NCBI GenBank assembly: GCA_964484305.1
Contig: CAZAEI010000019.1
Coordinates: forward strand, 1 to 17,463
Reading direction: 5' to 3'
Origin: DAOVFN01 sp964484305
GTDB taxonomy: Archaea; Aenigmatarchaeota; Aenigmatarchaeia; QMZP01
Length of the DNA stretch: 17,463 bases
In this document: in pieces, positions 1 through 6,771 of the stretch
Position numbering within the stretch: position 1 is the stretch's first letter
Layout of the letters: every line of letters starts with the position of its first letter
The notes under the pieces: model-generated
Told to the model about the DNA's origin: nothing
The model's input: the letters and a program-made list of their open reading frames with translations, nothing else
Database searches by the model: none
Made by a program: the position numbers and the translations under genes

Positions 1-26
1 TAACATCTTCGCATATCTTGTTGCTT
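1..26 (+). other. possible remnant of an attC 3' end
   Basis: Positions 9-25 (CTTCGCAT-ATCTTGTTGC) match the L'/spacer part of the second attC in the right-hand array (positions 16940-16957) over 18 bases with a single one-base gap. The GTTAGGC core box that should follow is not intact here (CTTCAGT). I infer a decayed or diverged attC, cut by the window start. It could be chance, but the match falls exactly where the box order predicts. Confidence 0.35.
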
Positions 27-325
27 CAGTGTACTTCTTACACAAAGCCGGTTGTTGGTTGTTCAGCATTGTAACAGATTCGAGTAAATGAGTAGAAATT
101 GTAGAATGTAACGTTATCGGGGATGTAACATTATCGAGAATTCAGTTAAGATATACAGTATCCAGAATTACATCCATTAGGGCATTCATAGGAAATTGCC
201 TTAGGTTCCCCATTTCTTGTCTTTGTATCTTATATAGGAGCAATGTTTTTCGGAAGTTTTGATTACCTGTTCTGCACGGTACTATGCGGAGAACAATATC
301 ATTCGGCTAAGTTATTTAAAGTAGA
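27..325. other. AT-rich non-coding stretch with repeated TGTAAC words
   Basis: I see no convincing gene here. The stretch holds two near-identical 17-base units in tandem (105-121 and 122-138, TGTAACRTTATCGRG core) and a weaker third copy at 69-85. A TATA-like CTTATATAGG lies at 228-237 on the plus strand, ten bases before an ATG that opens only a 35-codon frame (243-350), which I do not accept as a gene. Confidence 0.4.
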
Positions 326-341
326 GAAATATCAATATTTC
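326..341 (-). terminator. hairpin at the end of the lipoprotein gene
   Basis: A perfect 7-bp inverted repeat (GAAATAT / ATATTTC, two-base loop) overlaps the stop codon of the minus-strand lipoprotein gene and is followed in that direction by a pyrimidine-rich run. It could act in transcription termination, but archaeal termination depends mainly on T runs, so the call is weak. Confidence 0.3.
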
Positions 342-1002
342 ATCCTGTAACTAGCCATACTTCAACAGCCTGTGAAGCTGAGTCGATTGTTATGCTACGC
401 AAAGAGCTGGAATCTCCATAAGTAACATTCAAAAGATAGTCACCGTATTCTAGAGAGAATCCTCCCTGTCCATAATCATTGGTTGTAATTATGCTACCTG
501 GGATGCCTGATACAGTTTCTTCATTGCACTCATTGGGTGCTGTGTGGGTATCCTCACAAATTATCAGTTTTGCTTGAGGAACACCACTGCTTGTTGTGTA
601 ACTGTTTACCTGAACATTCAGGCTACCGTATTCTTTTGGCGTTGGTTGTGGTGTAACTTCAACAGATCCATGTTTCAATACACATTCTAATTCCTTTGTA
701 ATACCATCAATCCAAACTACTGCATATAAGCTTGTTTCAGAATCGGTAATGTTAACAAGATAGAGATCTTTCGTTTCTATATACTCGTTATTACAATCAT
801 TCCGAATCTCATTCAATATGTTTTTTGCTTGGTCTTTAGTATAATGAGTAACCCTTACTTCTGCATTTGGATGTTCATCCAGAAACTGTTTAATCATTGG
901 ATTTGCAAGAGCTAGTGCCTGGGGATTAATGTTAACGCAACCAGAACTTAAGATAACTGTAACAAGAAAGATGGGCAATAATAACTTAACAATACCTTTC
1001 AT
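340..1002 (-). CDS. predicted lipoprotein, 220 aa, unknown function
   Basis: The N-terminus is a lipoprotein signal: Lys at positions 2 and 6, a hydrophobic core, then the lipobox LSSGC with Cys22 as the likely lipidated residue, so the protein should be anchored outside the membrane. Residues about 25-110 form a mixed alpha/beta region. A short Pro/Thr linker (about 117-122, PQPTPK) leads to a C-terminal beta-rich segment (about 125-220) that looks like a carboxypeptidase-regulatory or Ig-like fold, with paired cysteines (ICEDT and PNECN). I do not recognise the family. The ATG at 1002 is supported by a TATA-like box about 26 bases upstream, implying a leaderless transcript. The gene is much more AT-rich than the neighbouring CBS and nuclease genes, and an attC-like remnant lies upstream in window coordinates, so acquisition by transfer is plausible but unproven. 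Confidence 0.75.
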   Translation of the reverse strand: MKGIVKLLLPIFLVTVILSSGCVNINPQALALANPMIKQFLDEHPNAEVRVTHYTKDQAKNILNEIRNDCNNEYIETKDLYLVNITDSETSLYAVVWIDGITKELECVLKHGSVEVTPQPTPKEYGSLNVQVNSYTTSSGVPQAKLIICEDTHTAPNECNEETVSGIPGSIITTNDYGQGGFSLEYGDYLLNVTYGDSSSLRSITIDSASQAVEVWLVTG

Positions 1003-1022
1003 GATATATAATTAGTTCAGAT

Positions 1023-1033
1023 CCTTTTTATAG
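1023..1033 (-). promoter_or_regulatory. TATA box for the 340-1002 lipoprotein gene
   Basis: CTATAAAAAGG on the minus strand is centred about 26 bases before the ATG, the usual archaeal spacing for a leaderless mRNA. Confidence 0.55.
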
Positions 1034-1063
1034 ATTCGGAAGAATTCTGATAAGAGTCTTTGC

Positions 1064-1639
1064 TTATAGTGCCTGATTTTTCTTCCCTGAAGAGCCGTCA
1101 ACATCCCCCTGGACCTTCTCAAGGGCCTTCTCGAGCGTTCTTATCTTGCCTTTGAGGGACTTTATCCTAGACTCTGTCCTGGCGGAACGCTTGTACCTTT
1201 TCAGGCTGTTGATGGTGTTCCTGAGGTTATCATTCATCTCCTCAAGCTCTATCTGGACCTTGTGAATCCTCATCAGGAGGTCGCTCTGCGTGAGTATGCC
1301 CAGGAGCTTGTTCTTTTCGGTTGCCACCACTATCCTTCTGAAGTGGTATTTCTGCATCATGTTTATTGCATCTGTTATTCTCTTGTCCGCGGGCATCGTG
1401 ATGACAGGGAATGTCATGACATCATCTATCTTGGTACTTCTCGGGTCGAGAGCATTCTTTAGAACGCGCTTTACCATGTCCCTCTCGGTTATTATCCCGA
1501 TTGGCCTGTGGCTATTGTCTACAATTATTACGCAGCTTATGGTATGCTTGGCCATCAGCTTGATGGCATCAATTACCCTGCTGCCCTTCTTAAGAGTTAC
1601 GACATGCCTGCTCATCACGTCCCCTATCTTGCTAATCAT
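1064..1639 (-). CDS. tandem CBS-domain protein with C-terminal coiled coil
   Basis: The protein of 191 residues has two CBS domains forming a Bateman module: residues about 3-60 (MISKIGDVMSR, then IGIITERDMVKRV) and about 72-125 (IDDVMTFPVITM, then LGILTQSDLLMRI). Such modules bind adenine nucleotides or S-adenosyl ligands and act as sensors. Residues about 128-180 are charged and heptad-like and probably form a coiled coil, which suggests dimerisation or partner binding; no catalytic domain is attached. I chose the ATG at 1639. The open frame extends to 1852, but that extra part overlaps the nuclease gene, is Arg/Gly/Ala-rich and reads as an antisense-like artefact. A TATA-like box sits about 32 bases before 1639. 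The partner protein is unknown. Confidence 0.85.
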   Translation of the reverse strand: MISKIGDVMSRHVVTLKKGSRVIDAIKLMAKHTISCVIIVDNSHRPIGIITERDMVKRVLKNALDPRSTKIDDVMTFPVITMPADKRITDAINMMQKYHFRRIVVATEKNKLLGILTQSDLLMRIHKVQIELEEMNDNLRNTINSLKRYKRSARTESRIKSLKGKIRTLEKALEKVQGDVDGSSGKKNQAL

Positions 1640-1665
1640 GCAACCATTGATAGTTGCATCTGCGG

Positions 1666-1677
1666 CTATATAAAATG
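1666..1677 (-). promoter_or_regulatory. TATA box for the CBS-domain gene
   Basis: TTTTATATAGCC on the minus strand lies about 27-38 bases upstream of the chosen ATG at 1639 and downstream of the nuclease stop codon, so this gene can be transcribed separately. It is part of why the long N-terminal extension was rejected. Confidence 0.5.
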
Positions 1678-1695
1678 TATAAATAGCGGGGCTGC

Positions 1696-2907
1696 CTATG
1701 CAGGCGAGCTGTCCATCCTGCTCAGGAATATCCGCTTTATCATCTCCCTCCGGGCGAATTTGGCGAGCCTCTTTATCACGTCCTGGGGGAGCCTTCCCTC
1801 CTCTACGAGCTTCTCGAGCTCCCAAGTATCGAGCATGGAGGCGTTGTCCCACTGGCCCGAGGATTTTATTATATCCTCAAGCTCCTCCCTGCCAGGATCC
1901 TTCTTTCCCGGGAACCTCAGGCACTCCTTGCTCCATGTCCTGGCCTTGACATCAGAGCCCGCCACCACCTGTACACCCTCATTCTCGGCATACCTGAACA
2001 GGGCCTCCTGGACCTTGGCAAGCTCCTCACCCACCTCCTCCCTAAACTCCTTCTCCTTCTGCTTGAGCTCCACGTAGCGGTTCACAAGCTTAACACCAGG
2101 ATCCTTGAGGTATTCGTTCGCGGGCAGCTCCTCGGTCTTGGCTATGTGCCTCTGCGCAGGGCATTCGGTCCTGAACTCACACCATGAGCAGAGCGGCCCG
2201 GTTTTTGGGGGGAATACCTTCTCGGCATGTATCTTTTCTATCAGCTCTATGATGTCCCTCTTGAGTCTGTCCAGCTCCTCATCGGTCTTCTCGAGCACGA
2301 CCTCCTTGTCCGCTGACATGAAGTGCCACACGAGCCTCACCCTCTTGGCATCGTGGTAGTTGTGCAGCACGCCCAGGGCATAGAGGGCCAGCTGCCTGTC
2401 ATCCTCGATGTATTCCTTCACGGGTATGTTGAAATTGGTCTTGTAGTCATGGACCTCGTAAACCCCCTTGCCCGCATAGGCCAGGCGGTCTATAAAGCCC
2501 TGCAGGCGGTATTGCCCGTCAGGGTCCAGGCTGATATTGACCTTCTCCTCCAGGGCAATGGTCCTGGTCTGGTCAAAGGGCTTGTATCTCTTGTAGTAGT
2601 CCCTTATGTAGTCCTCTCCCATCTTCCTGTAGTTCTCCTGGGTGTATTCCTTTCTCACTATGAGGATATCATCATTCCAGTTCCTCTTCCATTCGTCCCT
2701 GAACCAGGCCAGGAGCTCCTCAAGGGCATTGGCCTTCCTGAACCTCAGGTCCTTGTAGAGCTTCTCCAGGGTGGCATGGACAAGGCTTCCCATAAAGGCC
2801 TCGATTCCCTGCTCCTGGACAGCCTTCACCTTGTCGATGTACCTGAACCTGAACTTGAGCGGGCATCTCTCAAAGCATGCAAGCCTGGAATGCGAAAACA
2901 CAGTCAT
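1696..2907 (-). CDS. RecB-like PD-(D/E)XK nuclease with Fe-S cysteines
   Basis: This is a PDDEXK_1-type nuclease of the RecB/AddB/Cas4 group. Counting from the in-frame GTG at 2913, visible motifs are FERCPLKFRFRY (Cys17), the conserved His46 in GSLVHATLEKLY, Asp142 in GFIDRLA, the catalytic core EVHDYKT (Asp156, Lys158), Gln174, and the cysteine trio LCSWCEFRTEC (Cys242, 245, 251). With Cys17 these match the four-cysteine 4Fe-4S site of AddB and Cas4. The C-terminal 150 residues are helical and charged, without a helicase domain. At 403 residues it resembles stand-alone archaeal RecB-family exonucleases, probably acting on DNA ends in repair. No cas genes are nearby, so a CRISPR role is not supported. 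The ATG at 2907 and the GTG at 2913 are both possible starts; I prefer the ATG. Confidence 0.88.
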   Translation of the reverse strand: MTVFSHSRLACFERCPLKFRFRYIDKVKAVQEQGIEAFMGSLVHATLEKLYKDLRFRKANALEELLAWFRDEWKRNWNDDILIVRKEYTQENYRKMGEDYIRDYYKRYKPFDQTRTIALEEKVNISLDPDGQYRLQGFIDRLAYAGKGVYEVHDYKTNFNIPVKEYIEDDRQLALYALGVLHNYHDAKRVRLVWHFMSADKEVVLEKTDEELDRLKRDIIELIEKIHAEKVFPPKTGPLCSWCEFRTECPAQRHIAKTEELPANEYLKDPGVKLVNRYVELKQKEKEFREEVGEELAKVQEALFRYAENEGVQVVAGSDVKARTWSKECLRFPGKKDPGREELEDIIKSSGQWDNASMLDTWELEKLVEEGRLPQDVIKRLAKFARREMIKRIFLSRMDSSPA

Positions 2908-2913
2908 ATTCAC

Positions 2914-3100
2914 TACCCATTTTCAGCTACCTGTTCATAGATTCTGTTGAAGATATTAAAGTTTAAGCATAGGGTGTTATTGTCCGGCTCCCCAAAAGTG
3001 TCTGCTGTCCCCTTCGGGGGCAGATTGAGCTATAACCAAGCCGGGAGGGAAAGCGCTCGTTATTCCGTTAGAATAATGTTAGGCGAAATAACTAAACCGT
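2914..3100. other. intergenic region with hairpins and one repeat copy
   Basis: This 187-base spacer lies between two minus-strand genes. It holds a G/C-rich hairpin (CTGTCCCC-TTCG-GGGGCAG, about 3004-3023), the dispersed repeat at 3027-3056, a TTATT/AATAA hairpin around 3060-3076 and an isolated GTTAGGC word at 3078-3084. A 68-codon plus-strand frame crosses it, but it has no promoter or other sign of being real. Confidence 0.5.
3027..3056 (+). repeat. dispersed 30-base repeat, intergenic copy
   Basis: Thirty bases (core TATAACCAAGCCGGGA) match the reverse complement of 5185-5214 with two mismatches. This copy is intergenic; the other lies inside a lipoprotein gene. A match this long should not arise by chance in 17 kb. 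Confidence 0.8.
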
Positions 3101-3697
3101 CTACTTGTGGGGTTTTAACAATCTGCCCCTCTTCCAGTCCGCTATGGCCTTGAGCGTGTAGTAAAGGACCATCAGGGAAAAGAAGGCAATCACAATGATG
3201 AGAACACCGGACCATCCTCCAAGCAACCAGGAGCCGTAGAATCCCGCCCAGGCCAGGCCTAGATTCATGATAATCTTACCTATAATAGCAGCCATAAGGA
3301 ATTTCCTGATGTCATATCTTATTACGCCGGCCAGGATGCCCACGATATCGTCAGGAAGGGGTGTGGCGGCAAAGAGGACAATAATGGGGAACATGCCGTA
3401 CCTCTCCATTATATTCTTGGCCACTCTGATTTCCTTTTCGTAACGGGATTTCAGGACCCTTCTGCTGCCAACACCGAGGACATAACCTGTCAATTCACCG
3501 AGTGCGGCCCCGATTCCTGCAGCGAGGCCGACAATCCAGGGATTCAGAAGGCTTCCTGCTGTAAAAACCGCCAGAAAGCTTGGGACAGGCAGGGTTATGC
3601 TGGCATTGCCGACAAGGCTCACAAGAAAGACTCCTAGGTAGCCCCATTCCAAGGTGAATGCCTGGGTCCAGAGGACAAACTGCGTAAAGGGGTCCAT
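3101..3697 (-). CDS. VTT-domain (YqaA/DedA-like) membrane protein
   Basis: The 198-residue protein belongs to the VTT (formerly SNARE-associated/DedA) superfamily and looks closest to the YqaA-type branch. Hydrophobic segments lie at about 17-40, 45-70, 105-130, 132-155 and 160-185. Typical features are the Gly-rich helix GAALGELTGYVLG and the loop ATPLPDDIVGILAGV, which corresponds to the conserved re-entrant region of the family. Members handle lipids or membrane homeostasis, in some cases as lipid scramblases or undecaprenyl phosphate carriers; the substrate here is unknown. The gene begins 15 bases after the YIP1-like gene stops, with a weak GGAGC ribosome binding site, so the two are very likely co-transcribed. 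Confidence 0.85.
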   Translation of the reverse strand: MDPFTQFVLWTQAFTLEWGYLGVFLVSLVGNASITLPVPSFLAVFTAGSLLNPWIVGLAAGIGAALGELTGYVLGVGSRRVLKSRYEKEIRVAKNIMERYGMFPIIVLFAATPLPDDIVGILAGVIRYDIRKFLMAAIIGKIIMNLGLAWAGFYGSWLLGGWSGVLIIVIAFFSLMVLYYTLKAIADWKRGRLLKPHK

Positions 3698-3712
3698 GAC
3701 AATCGCTCCTGC

Positions 3713-4330
3713 TCAGCGCATGAAGGGAAGGTAGAGCCCCAGGAATGCCCCCACCACAAAGAGGCCGGCGAGTAGGCAAACAACCCTGTTGGTGTTGTTG
3801 ACCCTTCTCATGCCAAAGGCCACCAGGGCCAGCTGCCAGATTCCGGGGAAGGCATATTTCCTCTCAAGCTCCAGGAGCTCACTCCATTTGAGGGCACTGC
3901 CCGGGCCCATGGCCGGCAGCAGGAAGGTCTCTGGTATGAACCAGAACATGAGGTATGGTATAGCAATCGAGAGGGCTGATATCACGAGCGCGTCCTCGTA
4001 CATCGCTTCCTTGCCCGCAAGGCAGGTGAAGAGGTAGATGGTTCCCGCGGAGGCAAGCCAGGCCACAAGCATCCAGGGAAGGGTCCACAGGGCCTGATAG
4101 AGGTAGTAGTCCCCGGGCTGTATGTAGGGAACCCATGCCTCAAGAAGGGGAATTCTCCCGCCCCTCCAGAGGGTCCAGGCCGTGAGGGAATAGAGGATGG
4201 AGAAGACCAGCACGATATAGAAGCCCATCCTGACCCTGTGGAGGTCCCTCTGGGCCATCCCAAGGATAACCCCCGGCCTGCTCACCGCGAACATCCAGTA
4301 GTTCATGGCCCGCCTGAACCTCTCCAGCAT
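3713..4330 (-). CDS. YIP1-like multi-pass membrane protein
   Basis: The 205-residue protein has a short N-terminal amphipathic region with the motif SRPGVILGMAQRDLHR, typical of archaeal and bacterial YIP1-family proteins, followed by about five hydrophobic segments (residues about 36-56, 82-104, 110-135, 165-185 and 187-203). The family is poorly characterised in prokaryotes; eukaryotic relatives work in vesicle trafficking. A cytoplasmic membrane location is clear. It is the first gene of a two-gene operon with the VTT protein downstream, suggesting a joint membrane or lipid role (inference). An A/T run about 23-30 bases before the ATG can serve as a TATA element for a leaderless mRNA. Confidence 0.75.
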   Translation of the reverse strand: MLERFRRAMNYWMFAVSRPGVILGMAQRDLHRVRMGFYIVLVFSILYSLTAWTLWRGGRIPLLEAWVPYIQPGDYYLYQALWTLPWMLVAWLASAGTIYLFTCLAGKEAMYEDALVISALSIAIPYLMFWFIPETFLLPAMGPGSALKWSELLELERKYAFPGIWQLALVAFGMRRVNNTNRVVCLLAGLFVVGAFLGLYLPFMR

Positions 4331-4352
4331 GTTAAATAATTATATCCCTGGG

Positions 4353-4360
4353 TTAAAAAA
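4353..4360 (-). promoter_or_regulatory. TATA-like box for the YIP1-like/VTT operon
   Basis: TTTTTTAA on the minus strand lies 23-30 bases before the ATG at 4330. The sequence is a weak match, but the spacing is right. Confidence 0.4.
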
Positions 4361-4379
4361 GAGAATTCCTGCGGTCACT

Positions 4380-4418
4380 ATCCCCGGGATTCGCAGCCGG
4401 ATAATCCCCCGGGGATTA
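4380..4418. promoter_or_regulatory. two palindromes between divergent genes
   Basis: ATCCCCGGGAT (4380-4390) and TAATCCCCCGGGGATTA (4402-4418, arms of eight bases around one central base) share the core ATCCCC/GGGGAT. They sit between the divergent promoters of the YIP1-like gene and the small membrane protein gene. They look like binding sites for a dimeric regulator, though the regulator is unknown. Confidence 0.45.
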
Positions 4419-4463
4419 GCAGGGAGGCAGAAATGACCCACATCATGCCATTTCAGGCAAAAC

Positions 4464-4473
4464 AAATATAAAG
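4464..4473 (+). promoter_or_regulatory. TATA box for the 84-aa membrane protein gene
   Basis: AAATATAAAG is centred about 26 bases before the ATG at 4495, matching archaeal leaderless promoter spacing. Confidence 0.6.
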
Positions 4474-4494
4474 AGGCTGCACCATAATATTAAC

Positions 4495-4749
4495 ATGGCG
4501 AATGGCGGCTTGGTGGCGGTGGCGGTAGTTCTAGGCTTCATGGTTCTCATAGGCATGCACTGGTACTATCCGCAGAATGCCCTCTCACAGGTAGTTGAGA
4601 GTGCCACAATGGACTCTCGTGTCAGCGGGAATTTTGCAATGGGGCCTGTCCTGTCATACTCTGTCGGGATACTGATAGAATACTTCATAGTGGTCTTTGC
4701 CATCTATCTGTTTTTCAGGGGTGTTATAAGAAGCTTTGGGCAGAAATAG
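4495..4749 (+). CDS. small two-helix membrane protein, 84 aa
   Basis: The protein has two hydrophobic segments, residues about 5-23 and 54-75, joined by a polar loop (NALSQVVESATMDSRVSGN), and a basic C-terminal tail (RGVIRSFGQK) that probably faces the cytoplasm. I do not recognise the family. Both the well-placed TATA box and the composition typical of the backbone support it as a real gene. It is transcribed away from the YIP1-like operon and ends 38 bases before the convergent lipoprotein gene. Confidence 0.7.
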   Translation: MANGGLVAVAVVLGFMVLIGMHWYYPQNALSQVVESATMDSRVSGNFAMGPVLSYSVGILIEYFIVVFAIYLFFRGVIRSFGQK

Positions 4750-4787
4750 ACTCGCTAACCTTGTTTCGGGTATCTCCGCAGAATCCA

Positions 4788-5609
4788 CTAAACCCCCGCA
4801 ATATCCTCCACGGATATGGCCTGGCTGGCGCCCGGACAGGCCTCTGAGGTGAACACCACGCTCTCTACCAGCTCTGTGAGTCCCTCCATCTCAAGGGTCT
4901 TGCGGGCACCGTAGGACAGGATGAAGGGCTCAACAACCTCCTGGAAGACCCCGTCCTCCCTGAAGAGGGTCCTTATCTCAAGGTCGATGTTGCCCGTGTT
5001 CCTAAGGGTCACGCTGAATACCCTGGTTCCGAAGTAGAATTTCTTCCTCTCAACCTCAAATGAGGCCGCGCTGCACTCCAGTATCTGGCCGGTGTCCATT
5101 CCGCCTATCACAAATCCCCTGCTCCCCTGCCGGGTCAGGCCCTTGCCGGGCACATCATAGAGAACCTCAACATCAATCCAGAAGGCGCTTTCCTTCCCGG
5201 CTTGGTTATAGCCCAACCCGGTGCCAGAGGCACCGGCAGGCACTTTGGGAAGGTCGGGCAATATCCATTCAGCTGTCCTGCTGAAGTCAAAGACATAGGT
5301 GAGGGAATCCCCTAGGGGGAGCGGGCCGCTCTCTGTGGTGTTGACAAGGACATCATCCAGGTAAGAGGCCGTGACCCTTTCTATATCTATCTCGTCAGGG
5401 TTCGGGTTGCCTATGTCAAGGTACAGCCTGTTCCCATAGAACTCGGTAGTCCGGGTATTGATGTCAAGATTGGAGAACCCCGTTATGGTGAGATCTGTTC
5501 TCTGCTCTATCCCAGCAACATCCCCCGTGGGAATATTGCTGCCTACACATCCCGATACCAAAACAAGCGCCATGATTCCGAGAACAGGGAGAAGGGGTCT
5601 GGCCATCAT
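4788..5609 (-). CDS. LEA14-like lipoprotein, 273 aa
   Basis: A signal peptide ends in the lipobox VSGC, with Cys21 as the likely lipidated residue, so the protein should be surface-anchored. Residues about 37-160 resemble an LEA14/WHy-type beta-sandwich, including the characteristic NPNP turn in YLDIGNPNPDEI. A second beta-rich domain occupies about 175-260. Such domains are usually non-enzymatic. Residues 132-142 (LGYNQAGKESA) are encoded by one copy of the dispersed 30-base repeat, so a mobile or expanded repeat appears to be translated in frame between predicted strands. Of the two adjacent ATG codons at the start I used the first. A TATA-like box lies about 26 bases upstream. The specific function is unknown. 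Confidence 0.75.
   Translation of the reverse strand: MMARPLLPVLGIMALVLVSGCVGSNIPTGDVAGIEQRTDLTITGFSNLDINTRTTEFYGNRLYLDIGNPNPDEIDIERVTASYLDDVLVNTTESGPLPLGDSLTYVFDFSRTAEWILPDLPKVPAGASGTGLGYNQAGKESAFWIDVEVLYDVPGKGLTRQGSRGFVIGGMDTGQILECSAASFEVERKKFYFGTRVFSVTLRNTGNIDLEIRTLFREDGVFQEVVEPFILSYGARKTLEMEGLTELVESVVFTSEACPGASQAISVEDIAGV
5185..5214 (-). repeat. dispersed 30-base repeat, copy inside a gene
   Basis: Read on the minus strand, it matches 3027-3056 at 28 of 30 positions. It lies in the sense direction of the lipoprotein gene and encodes YNQAGKESA without breaking the frame. Confidence 0.8.
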
Positions 5610-5630
5610 TGTTGTTAGTTAAATATCAGA

Positions 5631-5640
5631 CTTAAAAAGC
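5631..5640 (-). promoter_or_regulatory. TATA-like box for the LEA14-like lipoprotein gene
   Basis: GCTTTTTAAG on the minus strand lies 22-31 bases before the ATG at 5609. Confidence 0.5.
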
Positions 5641-5710
5641 CTTTATTCACCAGATGGGCTTTGTTTAGAAAGTAGCAAGTGTTTAAAAAGTCGGGATTTT
5701 GTTTAAAAAG

Positions 5711-5899
5711 TCATTTTTTTGCTCTTTTCAATAAGATTGTATTCAAAATTAAGCCAAAAACAGCAACCCCTGTTATTAAATAGTTGTAGATTAAAACATC
5801 ATTCTGGATGCTGTGTTTAAGATTTAGAATCATATTTATCAAGCTATAAACGCCAGCTCCTATCCAAAAACCTATTCCATATTTATAGAGTTCTTTCAT
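5711..5899 (-). CDS. small two-helix membrane protein, 62 aa
   Basis: The predicted protein has two hydrophobic segments (residues about 8-26 and 38-57), a short N-terminal region and a basic end (LLKRAKK), indicating a hairpin membrane protein with cytoplasmic ends. Upstream are a TATA-like TTTATAAATTC (5932-5943 on the minus strand) and a purine-rich GAGG close to the ATG. The gene is AT-rich and lies inside the repeat-bounded islet. I do not recognise a family. It could be cargo of a mobile islet or a chance frame; the promoter elements favour a real gene. Confidence 0.55.
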   Translation of the reverse strand: MKELYKYGIGFWIGAGVYSLINMILNLKHSIQNDVLIYNYLITGVAVFGLILNTILLKRAKK

Positions 5900-5931
5900 T
5901 ATTTTTTCCTCTTAAGAGCTCTTGCAATAAT

Positions 5932-5943
5932 GAATTTATAAAC
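5932..5943 (-). promoter_or_regulatory. TATA box for the 62-aa membrane protein gene
   Basis: GTTTATAAATTC on the minus strand lies about 37 bases before the ATG, leaving a short leader that includes a GAGG sequence. Confidence 0.45.
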
Positions 5944-6010
5944 TTAAACCATTCTGTTTAAAAGGTAACCCAAAATTATGACTTATTAAACAAAGCCTGC
6001 CATATACTAA

Positions 6011-6020
6011 GCTTTAAATA
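6011..6020 (+). promoter_or_regulatory. TATA box for the HD-domain gene
   Basis: GCTTTAAATA is centred about 28 bases before the ATG at 6043, as in a leaderless transcript. Confidence 0.55.
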
Positions 6021-6042
6021 CTACTAAAAAGTAATAAAATAT

Positions 6043-6771
6043 ATGGTATTAATAAAAAGCAGGCCGGATTATGAGGGAGCAGAGAAATACATTATTAACT
6101 TATTGGAGACCAGGCTGCCCCCAAATGCCCCTTATTATACGGGCGGGGAGCTGGAGTTCCATCATATCCGACACACATATGACGTGTCAAATGCGGGCGA
6201 GGAACTTTTGAGAGAACACAAAAGGCTTGGCGGCCGGGCGATTGAGGAAGAAGAACTGAAACTTTTTCGCCTTGGTTTGAAATCCCATGACATCGGTTAT
6301 ACAGTAAGCTATGACAACCATGAAAAGATTGGTACCAAAATGATAACATACGTTTTTCCCGATTTTGGCTTCAATTCAGAACGAATATGGGTCATGTGTG
6401 GGATGGTCATGGCATCCAAGATGCCCCAGAGACCCCAGGAGGGAAATATTCTGCAGTACATGATGTGCGATTCTGATGTGGTCAACTTCGGCAGGACAGG
6501 AAAGGACGGCTTCCTTCCAATGACCCACAGGCTGAAGAAAGAGGTAGAAACCGTTAATGGGATAGAGCTTCCGCTCGTGAAGTGGTATGAGGACGGGCTC
6601 AACCTTCTGGAGGGGCATAAATATTTCAGTGACGCGGGCAAATCCCTCGGGAATGAGGGAAAGGCGAGAAATCTTGAAGAGCTGAAGAGGCGCCTGGGGA
6701 AATTGTATTCCAATCCTGAGGAACACGCCGAGCTGGAGAGGCAATTTCTGAAGTCGGAAATCATAGACTGA
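6043..6771 (+). CDS. HD-domain protein, predicted metal-dependent phosphohydrolase
   Basis: The 242-residue protein carries an HD-superfamily core: His44 in IRHTYDVSN, the doublet His82-Asp83 in LKSHDIGYTVSYDNHE, with His93 just after, and a later aspartate in YMMCDSDVVNFG (about 143). This order (H, HD, D) coordinates one or two divalent metals in HD phosphohydrolases, which act on nucleotides or cyclic dinucleotides; the substrate cannot be told from sequence. The C-terminal 60 residues are charged and helical. No signal or membrane segment is present, so it is cytoplasmic. The ATG at 6043 is supported by the TATA box, and the next gene in this direction is absent, so it is monocistronic. 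Confidence 0.8.
   Translation: MVLIKSRPDYEGAEKYIINLLETRLPPNAPYYTGGELEFHHIRHTYDVSNAGEELLREHKRLGGRAIEEEELKLFRLGLKSHDIGYTVSYDNHEKIGTKMITYVFPDFGFNSERIWVMCGMVMASKMPQRPQEGNILQYMMCDSDVVNFGRTGKDGFLPMTHRLKKEVETVNGIELPLVKWYEDGLNLLEGHKYFSDAGKSLGNEGKARNLEELKRRLGKLYSNPEEHAELERQFLKSEIID

Larger units (their letters stand above)
5657..5997. repeat. AT-rich islet bounded by inverted repeats
   Basis: GGCTTTGTTTA at 5657-5667 is repeated exactly in reverse complement at 5987-5997; allowing two mismatches the match extends to 17 bases. Inside the left edge, degenerate units beginning GTTTARAAAGT follow each other at 5663, 5681 and 5701, about 20 bases apart. A further related unit faces inward on the right (5969-5991). 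The islet is far more AT-rich than its flanks and encloses one small membrane protein gene. It resembles a small non-autonomous insertion, but I see no flanking target-site duplication. Confidence 0.45.

Noticed and set aside
243..350. 35-codon plus-strand frame after a TATA-like box
   Set aside because: The box is only about ten bases from the ATG, there is no ribosome binding site, and the product looks like no protein.
1640..1852. N-terminal extension of the CBS-domain protein
   Set aside because: It overlaps the nuclease gene, is not CBS-like, and a TATA box and ATG at 1639 give a complete protein.
3078..3084. GTTAGGC core-box word in the spacer near the dispersed repeat
   Set aside because: No GCCTAAC-type partner lies nearby and the flanks do not form an attC stem; a single seven-base match is expected by chance.
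2947..3153. 68-codon plus-strand frame across the repeat-bearing spacer
   Set aside because: It has no well-placed promoter, overlaps the end of the VTT gene, and its composition is explained by the repeat and hairpins. Its YNQAGRESA peptide is just the repeat read in one frame.
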